From Massilia sp. Root418 (GTDB taxonomy: Bacteria > Pseudomonadota > Gammaproteobacteria > Burkholderiales > Burkholderiaceae_D): a stretch of DNA of 64,000 nt. Both the position numbers and the translations under genes were made by a program. Positions 45,534 through 54,254 of the stretch are shown here, in pieces (position 1 is the first letter of the stretch; the number at the start of each line of letters is the position of its first letter). The stretch spans positions 266,035-330,034 of the forward strand of contig NZ_LMEC01000001.1 of the NCBI RefSeq assembly GCF_001425265.1, read 5' to 3'. The notes under the pieces are model-generated. The model was not told the origin of the DNA and made no database searches. It saw only the letters and a list, made by a program, of their open reading frames with translations.

Positions 45534-46373
45534 TTAACCACGGATATAGGTTTTCCACGCAAGCCACAGCTTGCGGATCGGCGTCAGCGAGATACGCTGG
45601 TTCAGCACGTGGTAGCCATCGGCCTCGATCTCGGTGAGCAGGGTGCGGTAGATGGCCGCCATCATCAGGCCGGGACGCTGCGCACGGCGGTCTTCCTTCG
45701 GCAGCAGCGCGAAGGCCTCGTCGTAAGCCTTGTGGGCGCGGGCGATCTGGAACTTCATCAGGTTTTCGAAGTTCTCGGTGTGGCGCGCATTGAGCAGGTC
45801 AGCCGCGGTTACATTGAACTGCTGCAGCTCGTTCACGGGCAGGTAGATGCGGCCCTTGCGGGCATCCTCGCCCACGTCGCGGATGATGTTGGTCAGCTGG
45901 AAAGCGTGGCCCAGCTTCTCGGCGAACTGCAGGGTTTGCGGATTGGTCACGCCGAAAATGCTGGCCGACAGGATGCCCACCACGCTGGCCACGTGCCAGC
46001 AGTACTTGGACATGCCCGCGTAATCCAGGTAGCGCGTCTGGTTCAGGTCCATCTCCATGCCGTCGATGATGGCTTGCAGGTGCTCCTGCTTCAGCTGGTA
46101 CACCGCCAGGTGGGGCTGCAAGGCCTGCGTCACAGGGTGCGATTGCTTGCCCTCGTACATGCCGGTGATCTCTTTGCGCCACCAGGCCAGCTTTATGCGC
46201 GCCACCGATTCGTCGGTGCACTCGTCCACCGTGTCGTCCACTTCGCGGCAGAACGCGTACAGCGCCATGATGGCGCGGCGCCGTTCCTGCGGCAGGAACA
46301 GGAAGCTGTAGTAGAAACTGGACCCGCTGGCGGCGGCTTTTTGCTGGCAGTATTCGTCTGGTGACATGGTCAA
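45534..46373 (-). CDS. hpnD: Presqualene diphosphate synthase HpnD
   Basis: This 279-residue protein is a squalene/phytoene synthase homologue. Both Asp-rich motifs are present: CREVDDTVDE near residue 45-55 and DVGEDARKGRIYLP near 165-178. HpnD joins two farnesyl diphosphates into presqualene diphosphate. The gene is 6 bases from hpnE and 28 bases from hpnC. HpnD was separated from HpnC by order within the operon and by the closer match of FYYSFLFLPQERR to HpnD. Confidence 0.9.
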   Translation of the reverse strand: MTMSPDEYCQQKAAASGSSFYYSFLFLPQERRRAIMALYAFCREVDDTVDECTDESVARIKLAWWRKEITGMYEGKQSHPVTQALQPHLAVYQLKQEHLQAIIDGMEMDLNQTRYLDYAGMSKYCWHVASVVGILSASIFGVTNPQTLQFAEKLGHAFQLTNIIRDVGEDARKGRIYLPVNELQQFNVTAADLLNARHTENFENLMKFQIARAHKAYDEAFALLPKEDRRAQRPGLMMAAIYRTLLTEIEADGYHVLNQRISLTPIRKLWLAWKTYIRG

Positions 46374-46401
46374 AAAAGCAAGGGTGAGGCGATCGAAGCC
46401 G

Positions 46402-47268
46402 CTATTCTAAGGGAAGCGCCGCAGCCGGGGGGCTTTTCATGGCGCGTTTCATCAGGGCTTTCATCCTCAGGCTGCGCCAGGCCACCTTGATCCAGTCGCC
46501 GCGCGTGAGTTTGGGCCGGCGCCGGAACACGTCGTAATCGACCTCTTCGATCGCCTCCAGGATGCGCAGCCCGCCTTGCACCACCATGCGCAGCTCCATC
46601 CCGATGCGGCCCCGCAGGCGCAGCGCCAGCGGCGCGCCGCTCAGCATCAGCGCCCGCGCGCGCGCCACTTCGAACTTCATCAGGCTGCGCCACTTGGCTG
46701 TGCCGCCGGGATGGTCCAGCGCGGCAGGGGACACGGCAAAGCGTGCCAGGTCTTCCATCGGCAGGTAGATGCGCTCCTTGTGCAGATCGATCGCCACGTC
46801 TTGTAAAAAGTTGATAATCTGTAACGCTGAGCAAATGGCATCGGAATCGCGCACGTTGTCCGCGTCCGCCTGCCCGTAGAGCGACAGCATCAGCAAGCCG
46901 ACCGGGTTGGCTGAGCGCGCGCAGTAATCCAGCAGCGCCTCGTAGCTGGCGTAGCGCGTCACGGTGACGTCCTGTTTGAAGGCGGACAGCAGGTCGCGGA
47001 AGGGCTGCAGCGGCAAGTCGTACTGCGCGATCACGCCGGCCAGGCGCGCGAACATCGGCTCCAGCCCCGGCTCGCCGGCGGCGATGCGGTCCAGCGCCTG
47101 TTCATAGGCGGCCAGCGCTGCCAGGCGCTGTTCGGGCGTGGCGTCGCCTTCGTCGGCCAGGTCGTCGGCGCTGCGGGCGAAGGCGTAAATCGCCTCCACG
47201 GCCGGCACCAGGCGGCGCGGCAGCAGCACGGAGGCGACTGGGAAATTCTCGTAATGGTCTACAGACAT
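46402..47268 (-). CDS. hpnC: Squalene synthase HpnC (hydroxysqualene synthase)
   Basis: This 288-residue squalene/phytoene synthase homologue begins MSVDHYENFPVASVLLPRR, a typical HpnC N-terminus. Asp-rich motifs are FARSADDLADEGD and DVAIDLHKERIYLP. HpnC converts presqualene diphosphate to hydroxysqualene. It heads the unit hpnC-hpnD-hpnE; together with HpnE this makes squalene, the precursor of hopanoid membrane lipids. No squalene-hopene cyclase gene is in the window. The gene is divergent from the RND efflux pair. Confidence 0.9.
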   Translation of the reverse strand: MSVDHYENFPVASVLLPRRLVPAVEAIYAFARSADDLADEGDATPEQRLAALAAYEQALDRIAAGEPGLEPMFARLAGVIAQYDLPLQPFRDLLSAFKQDVTVTRYASYEALLDYCARSANPVGLLMLSLYGQADADNVRDSDAICSALQIINFLQDVAIDLHKERIYLPMEDLARFAVSPAALDHPGGTAKWRSLMKFEVARARALMLSGAPLALRLRGRIGMELRMVVQGGLRILEAIEEVDYDVFRRRPKLTRGDWIKVAWRSLRMKALMKRAMKSPPAAALPLE

Positions 47269-47280
47269 ATAGGGGTATTC

Positions 47281-47304
47281 AAGTAAATGACGCGAAAGTC
47301 ATTT
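47281..47304. promoter_or_regulatory. Candidate operator 1 in the hpnC / RND gap
   Basis: AAATGAC (47285-47291) and GTCATTT (47298-47304) are perfect 7-base arms separated by 6 bases. The left half (AAGTAAATGAC) is the exact reverse complement of GTCATTTACTT inside operator 2. It sits just upstream of and overlapping the putative -35 of the RND promoter. Confidence 0.5.
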
Positions 47305-47330
47305 GCAAAGAGTGTGTCACGGCTTATAAT
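47303..47330 (+). promoter_or_regulatory. Candidate RND-operon promoter
   Basis: TTGCAA (47303-47308), a 16-base spacer and a perfect TATAAT (47325-47330) form a plausible sigma-70 promoter reading toward the adaptor gene. Both candidate operators flank it. Confidence 0.5.
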
Positions 47331-47342
47331 TTTTAATTAACG

Positions 47343-47359
47343 GAAAGTCATTTACTTTC
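47343..47359. promoter_or_regulatory. Candidate operator 2 in the hpnC / RND gap
   Basis: GAAAGTCATTTACTTTC is a palindrome with 6-base arms (GAAAGT/ACTTTC) around CATTT. It lies just downstream of the expected transcription start, and shares the AAAGTCATTT core with operator 1. A TetR-type repressor would fit, but none is encoded nearby. Confidence 0.5.
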
Positions 47360-47431
47360 TGGCCGGAACCATCATAGTGGCAAAGTGCTATCGCCGCAAT
47401 CCAAAGCAGCCCGCATAGTAAAGGAATTAAT

Positions 47432-48610
47432 GTGTACTCCCTGAAAAACCTGCGTCCCTCTTCATCCTTGTCCGGCATCCCGGCCCTGGCGCTGTGCGCC
47501 GCCGCCGTGCTGTTGGGCGGCTGTGGCAAGCAGCCCGAGAAGACCGAAGATATCCGTCCCGTACGCGCCATCGTCCTGCAAGCCAGCGACATCGATGTGG
47601 ATGCCGAGTTCTCCGGCGAGGTGAGGGCGCGCGTGGAGTCGCGCCTGGGCTTCCGCGTGCCGGGTAAAATCGTCTCGCGCAGCGTGGAGGTGGGCTCGGT
47701 TGTCAAGAAGGGCCAGCAGCTCATGCAGCTCGACCCGCAGGACTTGAAGCTGTCGCAGGCGCAGGCACTGGCTTCGCTGCGCGCCGCCGAGACCGCGCGC
47801 GACTTCGCCAAGGCGGAACTGAAACGCTACCAGGACCTGAAAGCCCAGAATTTCGTGGCCCAGACTATCCTGGACAGCAAGGACTCCGCCTACAAATCGG
47901 CGCAGGCCAACGTGGAAGCGGCGCAGGCCGGCTACCGCGCGCAGGCCAACCAGGCCGGCTACGCGGCGCTGGTGTCCGACGTGGACGGCGTGGTGACGGC
48001 GGTGGACGCCGAAGCTGGCCAGGTGGTGGCGGCCGGCACGCCGGTGGTGCGCGTTGCCAAGGCGGGCGAGCGGGAAATTGTGATCGGCATCCCGGAAGAC
48101 AAGGTCGACGCGCTCAAGTCCATTTCCGACGTGCGCGTGCGCCTGTGGGCCAACCCGCAGCATGCGGTGCCCGGCAAGATCCGCGAGATTTCGCCCGCGG
48201 CCGATCCGGCCACCCGCACCTACACGGTCAAGGTGACCATCCCCGACAGCCTGGCCGAGGCGAAGCTGGGCATGACGGCAGTGGTGGAGTTCGCGTCCAG
48301 GACCGCGCAGCCGCAGATCAAGGTGCCGCTCACGGCCCTGCATTATGAAAAGGCCACCACCTCGGTCTGGGTGGTGGAGGGCGGCGCCGTCAAGCTGGTG
48401 CCGGTGACGCCGGGCGGCGTGGCCGGCAACGACATCGTGCTGGCCTCCGGCGTCAAGCCCGGCCACACCATCGTGACGGCCGGCGTGAACGTGCTCAAGC
48501 CGGGCCAGAAGGTGAAGATACTCGGTGAAGAATTGAGCAAGCCGGCCGCCCCCGCTGCGGCCACTGCGGCCACCACTGCGCCCGCCAAGCCGGCCGGAGC
48601 CGCCAAATGA
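47432..48610 (+). CDS. RND efflux periplasmic adaptor (membrane fusion protein)
   Basis: This 392-residue lipoprotein has a signal peptide with lipobox LLGGC-G (cysteine near residue 31). A coiled-coil hairpin (about 95-155) and lipoyl/barrel domains are seen in DVDGVVTAVDAEAGQVVAAGTPVVRV and the conserved TYTVKVTIPDSLAEAKLGMTA segment. It starts with GTG, preceded by AAGGAA. It links an inner-membrane RND pump to an outer-membrane channel. The pump gene overlaps its stop codon. No outer-membrane factor gene follows. Confidence 0.9.
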   Translation: MYSLKNLRPSSSLSGIPALALCAAAVLLGGCGKQPEKTEDIRPVRAIVLQASDIDVDAEFSGEVRARVESRLGFRVPGKIVSRSVEVGSVVKKGQQLMQLDPQDLKLSQAQALASLRAAETARDFAKAELKRYQDLKAQNFVAQTILDSKDSAYKSAQANVEAAQAGYRAQANQAGYAALVSDVDGVVTAVDAEAGQVVAAGTPVVRVAKAGEREIVIGIPEDKVDALKSISDVRVRLWANPQHAVPGKIREISPAADPATRTYTVKVTIPDSLAEAKLGMTAVVEFASRTAQPQIKVPLTALHYEKATTSVWVVEGGAVKLVPVTPGGVAGNDIVLASGVKPGHTIVTAGVNVLKPGQKVKILGEELSKPAAPAAATAATTAPAKPAGAAK

Positions 48611-51600
48611 AGGACGGCTTCAACCTCTCACGCTGGGCGCTCGAACACATCCCCCTGACGCGTTACCTGATGGCCGTGCTGCTGCTGGGCGGCATGCTGA
48701 GCTACGCCAACCTGGGCCAGGACGAAGACCCGCCCTTCACCTTCCGAGTGATGGTGGTGCGCGCCTTCTGGCCCGGCGCTACCGCGCTGCAGATGGCCGA
48801 GCAGGTCACGGACAAGCTGGAAAAGAAGCTGCAGGAGACGCCGCACGTCAATGAGATCAGCAGCTACTCGAAGCCTGGCGAAACGCTGATCCTGGTCGAG
48901 CTGCGCGAATCGGCCCCGCCGAAAGAGACGGCGGAGTCCTGGTATCAGGTGCGCAAGAAGATCGGCGACATCAAGGGCACCTTGCCGCAGGGCGTGCAGG
49001 GCCCGTTCTTCAACGACGAATTCGGCGACACCTACGGCTCCATCTTCGCGCTGTCGGGCGACGGCTTCACCTATGCCGAAATGAAGGACTACGCCGACTT
49101 CGCGCGCCAGCAGCTGCTGGGCGTGTCGCAGGTGTCCAAGGTCGAACTGTTCGGGGTACAGGAAGAGAAGATCAATATCGAGTTCTCGCACAAGAAGTTT
49201 GCCCAGCTGGGCATTCCTTTCGAGGCCATCGTCAACCAGATCGCCACGCAGAACAACATCGAATCGACCGGCGTGCTGGTGACCCCGACCGACAACCTGC
49301 AGGTGCGCGTGACCGGCGCCCTGAAGAGCGTCAAGGACCTGGAAGAGCTGGAATTGCGCGCCAACGGCACCACCTTCCGCCTGGGCGACTTCGCCACCAT
49401 CAAGCGCGAATACGAAGATCCGCCGACCGAGAAGATGCGTTTCAACGGCAAGGAAGTGATCGGCCTGGGCGTGTCGATGGAGAAGGGCGGCAACATCATC
49501 AAGATGGGCGAGAGCATGGAGAAGACCGTGGCCGAGATGAAGGCCAAGCTGCCGGTCGGTATCGAGCTCCAGCGCGTGTCGGACCAGCCGAGCGCCGTGA
49601 AGGCCTCGGTGGGCGAGTTCGTGCACACATTGATCGAGGCGGTGCTGATCGTGCTGGCCGTGAGCTTCGTCTCGCTGGGCATGCACACCAAGCCCAAGTT
49701 CCGCCTGGACGCGCGTCCCGGCCTGGTGGTGGCGCTGACCATTCCGCTGGTGCTGGCCGTGACCTTCCTGTTCATGCGCATGCTGTCCATCGACCTGCAC
49801 AAGATCTCGCTGGGCGCGCTGATCATCGCCCTTGGCCTGCTGGTGGATGACGCCATCATCGCCGTGGAAATGATGGTGCGTAAGATGGAGGAGGGCTTCT
49901 CGCGCTTCGACGCGGCCACCTTTGCCTACACTTCCACCGCGCTGCCCATGCTGACCGGCACGCTGATCACCGTGGCGGGCTTCCTGCCCATCGGCCTGGC
50001 CAAATCGGCGGCGGGCGAGTACACCTTCACGCTGTTCTCGGTGAATGCGCTGGCGCTGATCATATCGTGGTTCGTGGCGGTGCTCTTCACGCCCTACATC
50101 GGTTACCTGCTGCTGAAAGTGCAGCCCCACGGCGACGGCCACCATGAACTGTTCGACACGCCGGGCTACCGCAAATTCCGCTCGCTTGTGAACTGGTGCG
50201 TCGAATGGCGCAAGACCACCATCGCCGCCACGCTGGCCGTCTTTTTCCTGGGCGTGTACGGCTTCGGTTTCATCGAAAAGCAGTTCTTCCCGGATTCGAG
50301 CCGCCCCGAGCTGATGGTGGAAATCTGGATGCCGGAAGGGACCGCGTTCGCCGCCAATGAAAAACAGGTGAAGAAATTCGAGTCCTTCATCCAGAAGCAG
50401 GAAGGCGTCGTCAGCGTGACCAGCTATGTCGGCACCGGCAGCCCGCGCTTCTACCTGCCGCTGGACCAGATCTTCCCGCAGACGAACGTGTCGCAATTCG
50501 TGGTGCTGCCGAAGGACCTGAAGGCGCGCGAAGAGCTGCGCCAGAAGATCACCAAGCTGTTCAAGGAGGACTTCCCGGAAGTGCGCGGCCGCGTGAAGCT
50601 GCTGCCTAACGGTCCGCCCGTGCCGTACCCGGTGCAGTTCCGCGTGATCGGCGGCGAGGTGGAGAAGGTGCGCGTCATCGCCGACCAGGTGAAGGACATC
50701 ATGCGTGCCAATCCGAACACACTGGGCGTGAACGACAACTGGAACGAGTCGGTGAAAGTGCTGCGCATGGACCTGGACCAGGACAAGATGCGCGCCCTGG
50801 GCGTCACCTCGCAAACGGTGATGCGCGCGGCCAATACCATCCTGTCCGGCACCACGGTGGGCCAGTTCCGAGACGGCATCAAGCTGATCGACATCCAGGT
50901 GCGCCAGCCGCTGGAGGAGCGCAACACCATCTCCAGGCTGAACGACACCAATATTCCGACGGCGAACGGCAAGTCCGTCACCATCGGCCAGCTGGCGCGC
51001 GTGCACTTCGTGTGGGAGCCGGGCGTGGTGTGGCGTGAAGGCCGCGAATGGGCCATCACCGTGCAGTCCGACGTGGCCGAAGGCATCCAGGGCCCGACCG
51101 TCACCGGCCAGATCGATCCCAGGCTGGACGAGCTGCGCAAGAACCTGCCGGCCGGCTACCGCATCGACGTGAAGGGCGCCGCGTCCGACAGCAGCGAGGC
51201 GGAAGCGTCGATCTCGGCCAATCTGCCGCTGGCGATCTTCATCATCTTCACCCTGCTGATGCTGCAGCTGCACAGCTTCTCGCGCGCGCTGCTGGTGTTC
51301 CTCACCGGGCCGCTGGGCGTGGCCGGCGCGGCGGCCGCCTTGCTGCTGCTGGGGCGTCCGCTGGGCTTCGTGGCCAACCTGGGCATCATCGCGCTGTTCG
51401 GCATGATCATCCGTAACTCCGTGATCCTGGTGGACCAGATCGAGCAGGACATCAAGGGTGGCGCGGAGCCGTGGGATGCGATCGTGGAATCGGCGGTGCG
51501 GCGCTGCCGTCCCATCATCCTGACGGCGGCCGCGGCGGCGCTGGCGATGATACCGTTGTCGCGCTCCGTGTTCTGGGGGCCGATGGCAGTGGCCATCATG

Positions 51601-51693
51601 GGCGGCCTGATACTGGCCACGGCATTGACATTGCTGTTCCTGCCGGCGCTGTACGCGGCCTGGTTCCGCGTCAAAAAGCCGGCGCAAACGTAA
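48607..51693 (+). CDS. RND efflux pump permease
   Basis: This 1028-residue protein has the two-times-six helix layout of RND transporters. The first membrane half (about 335-525) includes GALIIALGLLVDDAIIAVEMM, with the paired aspartates of the proton relay, and the second half (about 850-1020) includes NLGIIALFGMIIRNSVILVDQIEQD. Large periplasmic loops lie at about 40-330 and 560-850. It resembles multidrug-type pumps more than metal pumps. The ATG overlaps the adaptor stop codon (ATGA). It is followed by a REP-like palindrome. Substrates are not predictable from the sequence. Confidence 0.92.
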   Translation: MKDGFNLSRWALEHIPLTRYLMAVLLLGGMLSYANLGQDEDPPFTFRVMVVRAFWPGATALQMAEQVTDKLEKKLQETPHVNEISSYSKPGETLILVELRESAPPKETAESWYQVRKKIGDIKGTLPQGVQGPFFNDEFGDTYGSIFALSGDGFTYAEMKDYADFARQQLLGVSQVSKVELFGVQEEKINIEFSHKKFAQLGIPFEAIVNQIATQNNIESTGVLVTPTDNLQVRVTGALKSVKDLEELELRANGTTFRLGDFATIKREYEDPPTEKMRFNGKEVIGLGVSMEKGGNIIKMGESMEKTVAEMKAKLPVGIELQRVSDQPSAVKASVGEFVHTLIEAVLIVLAVSFVSLGMHTKPKFRLDARPGLVVALTIPLVLAVTFLFMRMLSIDLHKISLGALIIALGLLVDDAIIAVEMMVRKMEEGFSRFDAATFAYTSTALPMLTGTLITVAGFLPIGLAKSAAGEYTFTLFSVNALALIISWFVAVLFTPYIGYLLLKVQPHGDGHHELFDTPGYRKFRSLVNWCVEWRKTTIAATLAVFFLGVYGFGFIEKQFFPDSSRPELMVEIWMPEGTAFAANEKQVKKFESFIQKQEGVVSVTSYVGTGSPRFYLPLDQIFPQTNVSQFVVLPKDLKAREELRQKITKLFKEDFPEVRGRVKLLPNGPPVPYPVQFRVIGGEVEKVRVIADQVKDIMRANPNTLGVNDNWNESVKVLRMDLDQDKMRALGVTSQTVMRAANTILSGTTVGQFRDGIKLIDIQVRQPLEERNTISRLNDTNIPTANGKSVTIGQLARVHFVWEPGVVWREGREWAITVQSDVAEGIQGPTVTGQIDPRLDELRKNLPAGYRIDVKGAASDSSEAEASISANLPLAIFIIFTLLMLQLHSFSRALLVFLTGPLGVAGAAAALLLLGRPLGFVANLGIIALFGMIIRNSVILVDQIEQDIKGGAEPWDAIVESAVRRCRPIILTAAAAALAMIPLSRSVFWGPMAVAIMGGLILATALTLLFLPALYAAWFRVKKPAQT

Positions 51694-51726
51694 TGCCACG
51701 TACCAGTGAGAACCAGTGAGACACAC

Positions 51727-51760
51727 GTAGGGCGGGTTAGCGCGCAGCGCGTAACCCGCC
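51727..51760 (+). repeat. REP-like palindrome, copy 4
   Basis: GTAGGGCGGGTTA (outer arm GGCGGGTTA 51731-51739), GCGC-GCA-GCGC inner stem, then G-TAACCCGCC (52-60 of the same line). The outer arms are identical to copies 1, 2 and 3. It lies 34 bases after the RND pump stop codon and could end that transcript. Confidence 0.85.
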
Positions 51761-51897
51761 GCGCGGAAGCTGAATTTGCAGAGGAATCAAGGCATTACGT
51801 TTATAACGTTGTGTTTAGGTTAAAAAACCCTTCCGTACTCTGAAAAAAACAGTAAAATACCGCGTTGAAGTTGAAAGCCCCTGCTGCGGCGGGGAAA

Positions 51898-51950
51898 GGG
51901 CGTGCCGTTTTCAATGGACCTTATTGAAAAACGGGCCGCCCTTTGCTTTT
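51898..51950 (+). terminator. Strong hairpin with U-rich tail upstream of tRNA-Leu
   Basis: GGGCG (51898-51902) pairs with CGCCC (51937-51941), and CCGTTTTCAAT (51905-51915) pairs with ATTGAAAAACGG (51923-51934) with one bulge. TTTGCTTTT follows. A smaller CCCC/GGGG stem (about 51878-51894) and an AT-rich stretch with TAAAAT (51853-51858) lie just upstream, so a short RNA could start near 51865 and end here. Confidence 0.6.
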
Positions 51951-51963
51951 GTACAAATACGCC

Positions 51964-52050
51964 GCGAGGATGGCGAAATTGGTAGACGCACCAGGTTTAG
52001 GTCCTGACGCCAGCAATGGTGTGGGGGTTCGAGTCCCCCTCCTCGCACCA
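51964..52050 (+). tRNA. tRNA-Leu (UAG)
   Basis: This 87-nt tRNA has acceptor GCGAGGA pairing with TCCTCGC, anticodon loop TTTAGGT (anticodon UAG), a long variable arm typical of leucine tRNAs, T-loop GTTCGAG, and an encoded CCA at the 3' end. It lies just before tig. Confidence 0.96.
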
Positions 52051-52083
52051 CAGTATTCTTTATATTTTTTGGACGATTTTTAC

Positions 52084-53424
52084 ATGGCAACTGCAGTCGA
52101 AACCCTGGGCAAACTCGAACGTCGTATCACGATCTCCTTCCCGCTGAGCGAAGTCCGCTCGGAAGTTGAGAAGCGCCTGAAAGTGCAAGCCAAGTCGGCT
52201 AAGGCACCAGGCTTCCGTCCTGGCAAAGTGCCCATGAAAATGGTCGCCGCACAATACGGTTATCAGATCGAAACCGAAGTGCTGAACGATAAAGTAGGCC
52301 GCGCCTTCAACGACGCCGCCAATGCCGCCGAACTGCGCGTAGCAGGCTACCCACGCATCGAACCAAAGAACGACGCGCCGGAAGGCCAGCTGACCTTCGA
52401 CGCCACCTTCGAAGTGTATCCGGAAGTCGTGATCGGCGACCTGTCCACCGTTGAAATCGAAACCGTGAAAGCCGACGTGTCGGACGCGGAAATCGACAAG
52501 ACCATCGAAATCCTGCGCAAGCAGCGCGTGCACTTCCACACCAAGGGTGAGGCCGGTGAACACGGCGACGGCGGTGCGCCGATTGCTGCCAACGGCGACC
52601 GCGTGACCGTGGACTTCGTCGGCTCCATCGACGGCGTTGAATTCCCAGGCGGCAAAGCCGAAGACTACGCATTCGTTCTGGGCGAAGGCCGCATGCTGCC
52701 GGAATTCGAAGCAGCCACCGTGGGCCTGAAAGTGGGCGAAGCCAAGACCTTCGACCTGGCTTTCCCAGAGGACTACCATGGCAAGGACGTGGCCGGCAAA
52801 ACCGCCCAGTTCACCATCACGCTGAAGAAGCTGGAATGGGCGCACCTGCCGGAAGTTGACGCGGAATTCGCCAAATCGCTGGGCGTTGCCGACGGCGACC
52901 TGGCCAAAATGCGCGAAGACATCAAAGTCAACCTGGAACGCGAAGTCAACGGCCGTGTGAAAGCACGCAACAAGGAAGCCGTGATGGATGCGCTGGTCAA
53001 GACCGCCACCCTGGACGTGCCGCAAGCCCTGATCGCCCAAGACACCGAGCGCCTGGCCGAAATGACCCGTCAAGACATGGCGCAACGCGGCATGAACGTA
53101 AAAGATGTACCATTCCCACCAGAACTGTTCGCGGAAAAAGCCGAGCGCCGCGTGCGCCTGGGCCTGATCCTGTCGCAACTGGTTAACGAAAACAAGCTGC
53201 AAGCGCTGCCGGAGCAAGTGAAAGCGCAAGTGGAAGACTTCGCACAAAGCTACGAAGACCCGCGCGAAGTGCTGAAGTACTACTACAGCGACCGCCGCCG
53301 CCTGGCGGAAGTCGAAGCCCTTGTATTGGAAGAAAACGTCGTTAACTTCGTTCTGGGCCTGTCGAAAACCACGTCCAAGGCTGTTGCCTTCGACGAGCTG
53401 ATGGGAAGCAACGCGCAAGCGTAA
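52084..53424 (+). CDS. tig: Trigger factor
   Basis: This 446-residue ribosome-bound chaperone has peptidyl-prolyl isomerase activity. The N-terminal ribosome-binding domain carries the [10 protein letters not shown] signature (near residue 43-53). The FKBP domain (about 165-250) includes [32 protein letters not shown]. The C-terminal domain is helical. It starts at ATG 52084, 33 bases after tRNA-Leu. It precedes clpP, clpX and lon, the usual order in betaproteobacteria, so nascent-chain folding and proteolysis genes are co-located. Confidence 0.96.
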   Translation: MATAVETLGKLERRITISFPLSEVRSEVEKRLKVQAKSAKAPGFRPGKVPMKMVAAQYGYQIETEVLNDKVGRAFNDAANAAELRVAGYPRIEPKNDAPEGQLTFDATFEVYPEVVIGDLSTVEIETVKADVSDAEIDKTIEILRKQRVHFHTKGEAGEHGDGGAPIAANGDRVTVDFVGSIDGVEFPGGKAEDYAFVLGEGRMLPEFEAATVGLKVGEAKTFDLAFPEDYHGKDVAGKTAQFTITLKKLEWAHLPEVDAEFAKSLGVADGDLAKMREDIKVNLEREVNGRVKARNKEAVMDALVKTATLDVPQALIAQDTERLAEMTRQDMAQRGMNVKDVPFPPELFAEKAERRVRLGLILSQLVNENKLQALPEQVKAQVEDFAQSYEDPREVLKYYYSDRRRLAEVEALVLEENVVNFVLGLSKTTSKAVAFDELMGSNAQA

Positions 53425-53462
53425 TCCAGCTTCAGAAGAAGCTGCATCACAAGGAACAATGC

Positions 53463-54083
53463 ATGATGAACCGTAATCCGGCACTCGACACTGAAATGCT
53501 CGGCCTGGTGCCGATGGTGATTGAACAAAGCGGCCGTGGCGAGCGCTCCTATGACATCTACTCGCGCCTGTTGAAGGAGCGCGTGATTTTCATGGTCGGC
53601 CCCGTCAACGACCAGATGGCCAATCTGATCGTGGCCCAGCTGCTGTTCCTGGAGAGCGAAAATCCTGACAAGGATATCTCGCTGTACATCAACTCTCCTG
53701 GCGGTTCGGTTTCGGCCGGCCTGGCGATCTACGACACGATGCAGTTTATCAAGCCGGACGTGTCCACCCTGTGCACCGGCATGGCGGCGTCGATGGGCGC
53801 CTTCCTGCTGGCGGCTGGCGCGAAGGGCAAGCGGTTCTCGCTGCCGAACTCGCGCATCATGATTCACCAGCCGTCGGGCGGCTCGCAGGGCATGGCGTCG
53901 GACATTGAAATCCAGGCCAAGGAAATCCTGTACCTGCGCCACCGCCTGAACTCGATCATGGCCGAGCGCACCGGCCAGACCGTGGAACAGATCGCCAAGG
54001 ACACCGACCGCGATCGTTTCCTGTCCGCCGAAGAAGCAACGGAATACGGCCTGATCGACAAAGTGTTGACCAACCGCGGCTGA
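53463..54083 (+). CDS. clpP: ATP-dependent Clp protease proteolytic subunit
   Basis: This 206-residue serine protease forms the chamber of ClpXP and ClpAP. The catalytic triad is S110 (GMAASMGAF), H135 (IMIHQPSGG) and D184 (DTDRD), at the usual positions. The N-terminal propeptide is short. It follows tig by 38 bases and is separated from clpX by a strong terminator (54116-54152) and a 17-bp palindrome. Confidence 0.97.
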   Translation: MMNRNPALDTEMLGLVPMVIEQSGRGERSYDIYSRLLKERVIFMVGPVNDQMANLIVAQLLFLESENPDKDISLYINSPGGSVSAGLAIYDTMQFIKPDVSTLCTGMAASMGAFLLAAGAKGKRFSLPNSRIMIHQPSGGSQGMASDIEIQAKEILYLRHRLNSIMAERTGQTVEQIAKDTDRDRFLSAEEATEYGLIDKVLTNRG

Positions 54084-54115
54084 TGCGTTCCCTGCGCTGA
54101 GAAACTCAAAAAAGA

Positions 54116-54152
54116 CGCCCGGACGCTACAACGTTCCGGGCGTTTCTTTTTT
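54116..54152 (+). terminator. Intrinsic terminator between clpP and clpX
   Basis: ACGCCCGGA (54116-54124) pairs with TCCGGGCGT (54136-54144), followed by TTTCTTTTTT. It is preceded by an A-run. Transcription of tig-clpP likely ends here, so clpX needs its own promoter or read-through. Confidence 0.85.
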
Positions 54153-54188
54153 ATTTCAGGTAGCATGTGCTATGTGCACCCATGCACG

Positions 54189-54205
54189 TTTTGCCCAGGG
54201 CAAAA
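54189..54205. promoter_or_regulatory. 17-bp perfect palindrome upstream of clpX
   Basis: TTTTGCCC-A-GGGCAAAA is fully symmetric and lies 50 bases before the clpX ATG, after the clpP terminator. This is a natural place for an operator controlling clpX alone. The half-sites TTTTGC/GCAAAA also appear, in the opposite arrangement, in the clpX-lon gap. Confidence 0.5.
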
Positions 54206-54254
54206 TAGGCAAGGTGTACGCTGCACCAATCTTGCAACTACTTAAACAAGTCCC

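Noticed and set aside
48628..51726. A 1032-codon open frame antisense to the RND pump
   Set aside because: It has the low-complexity composition of an antisense shadow, and the plus strand has full RND motifs.
51943..52083. N-terminal extension of trigger factor through tRNA-Leu
   Set aside because: The frame happens to be open across the tRNA gene, but trigger factor homology begins at the ATG at 52084.
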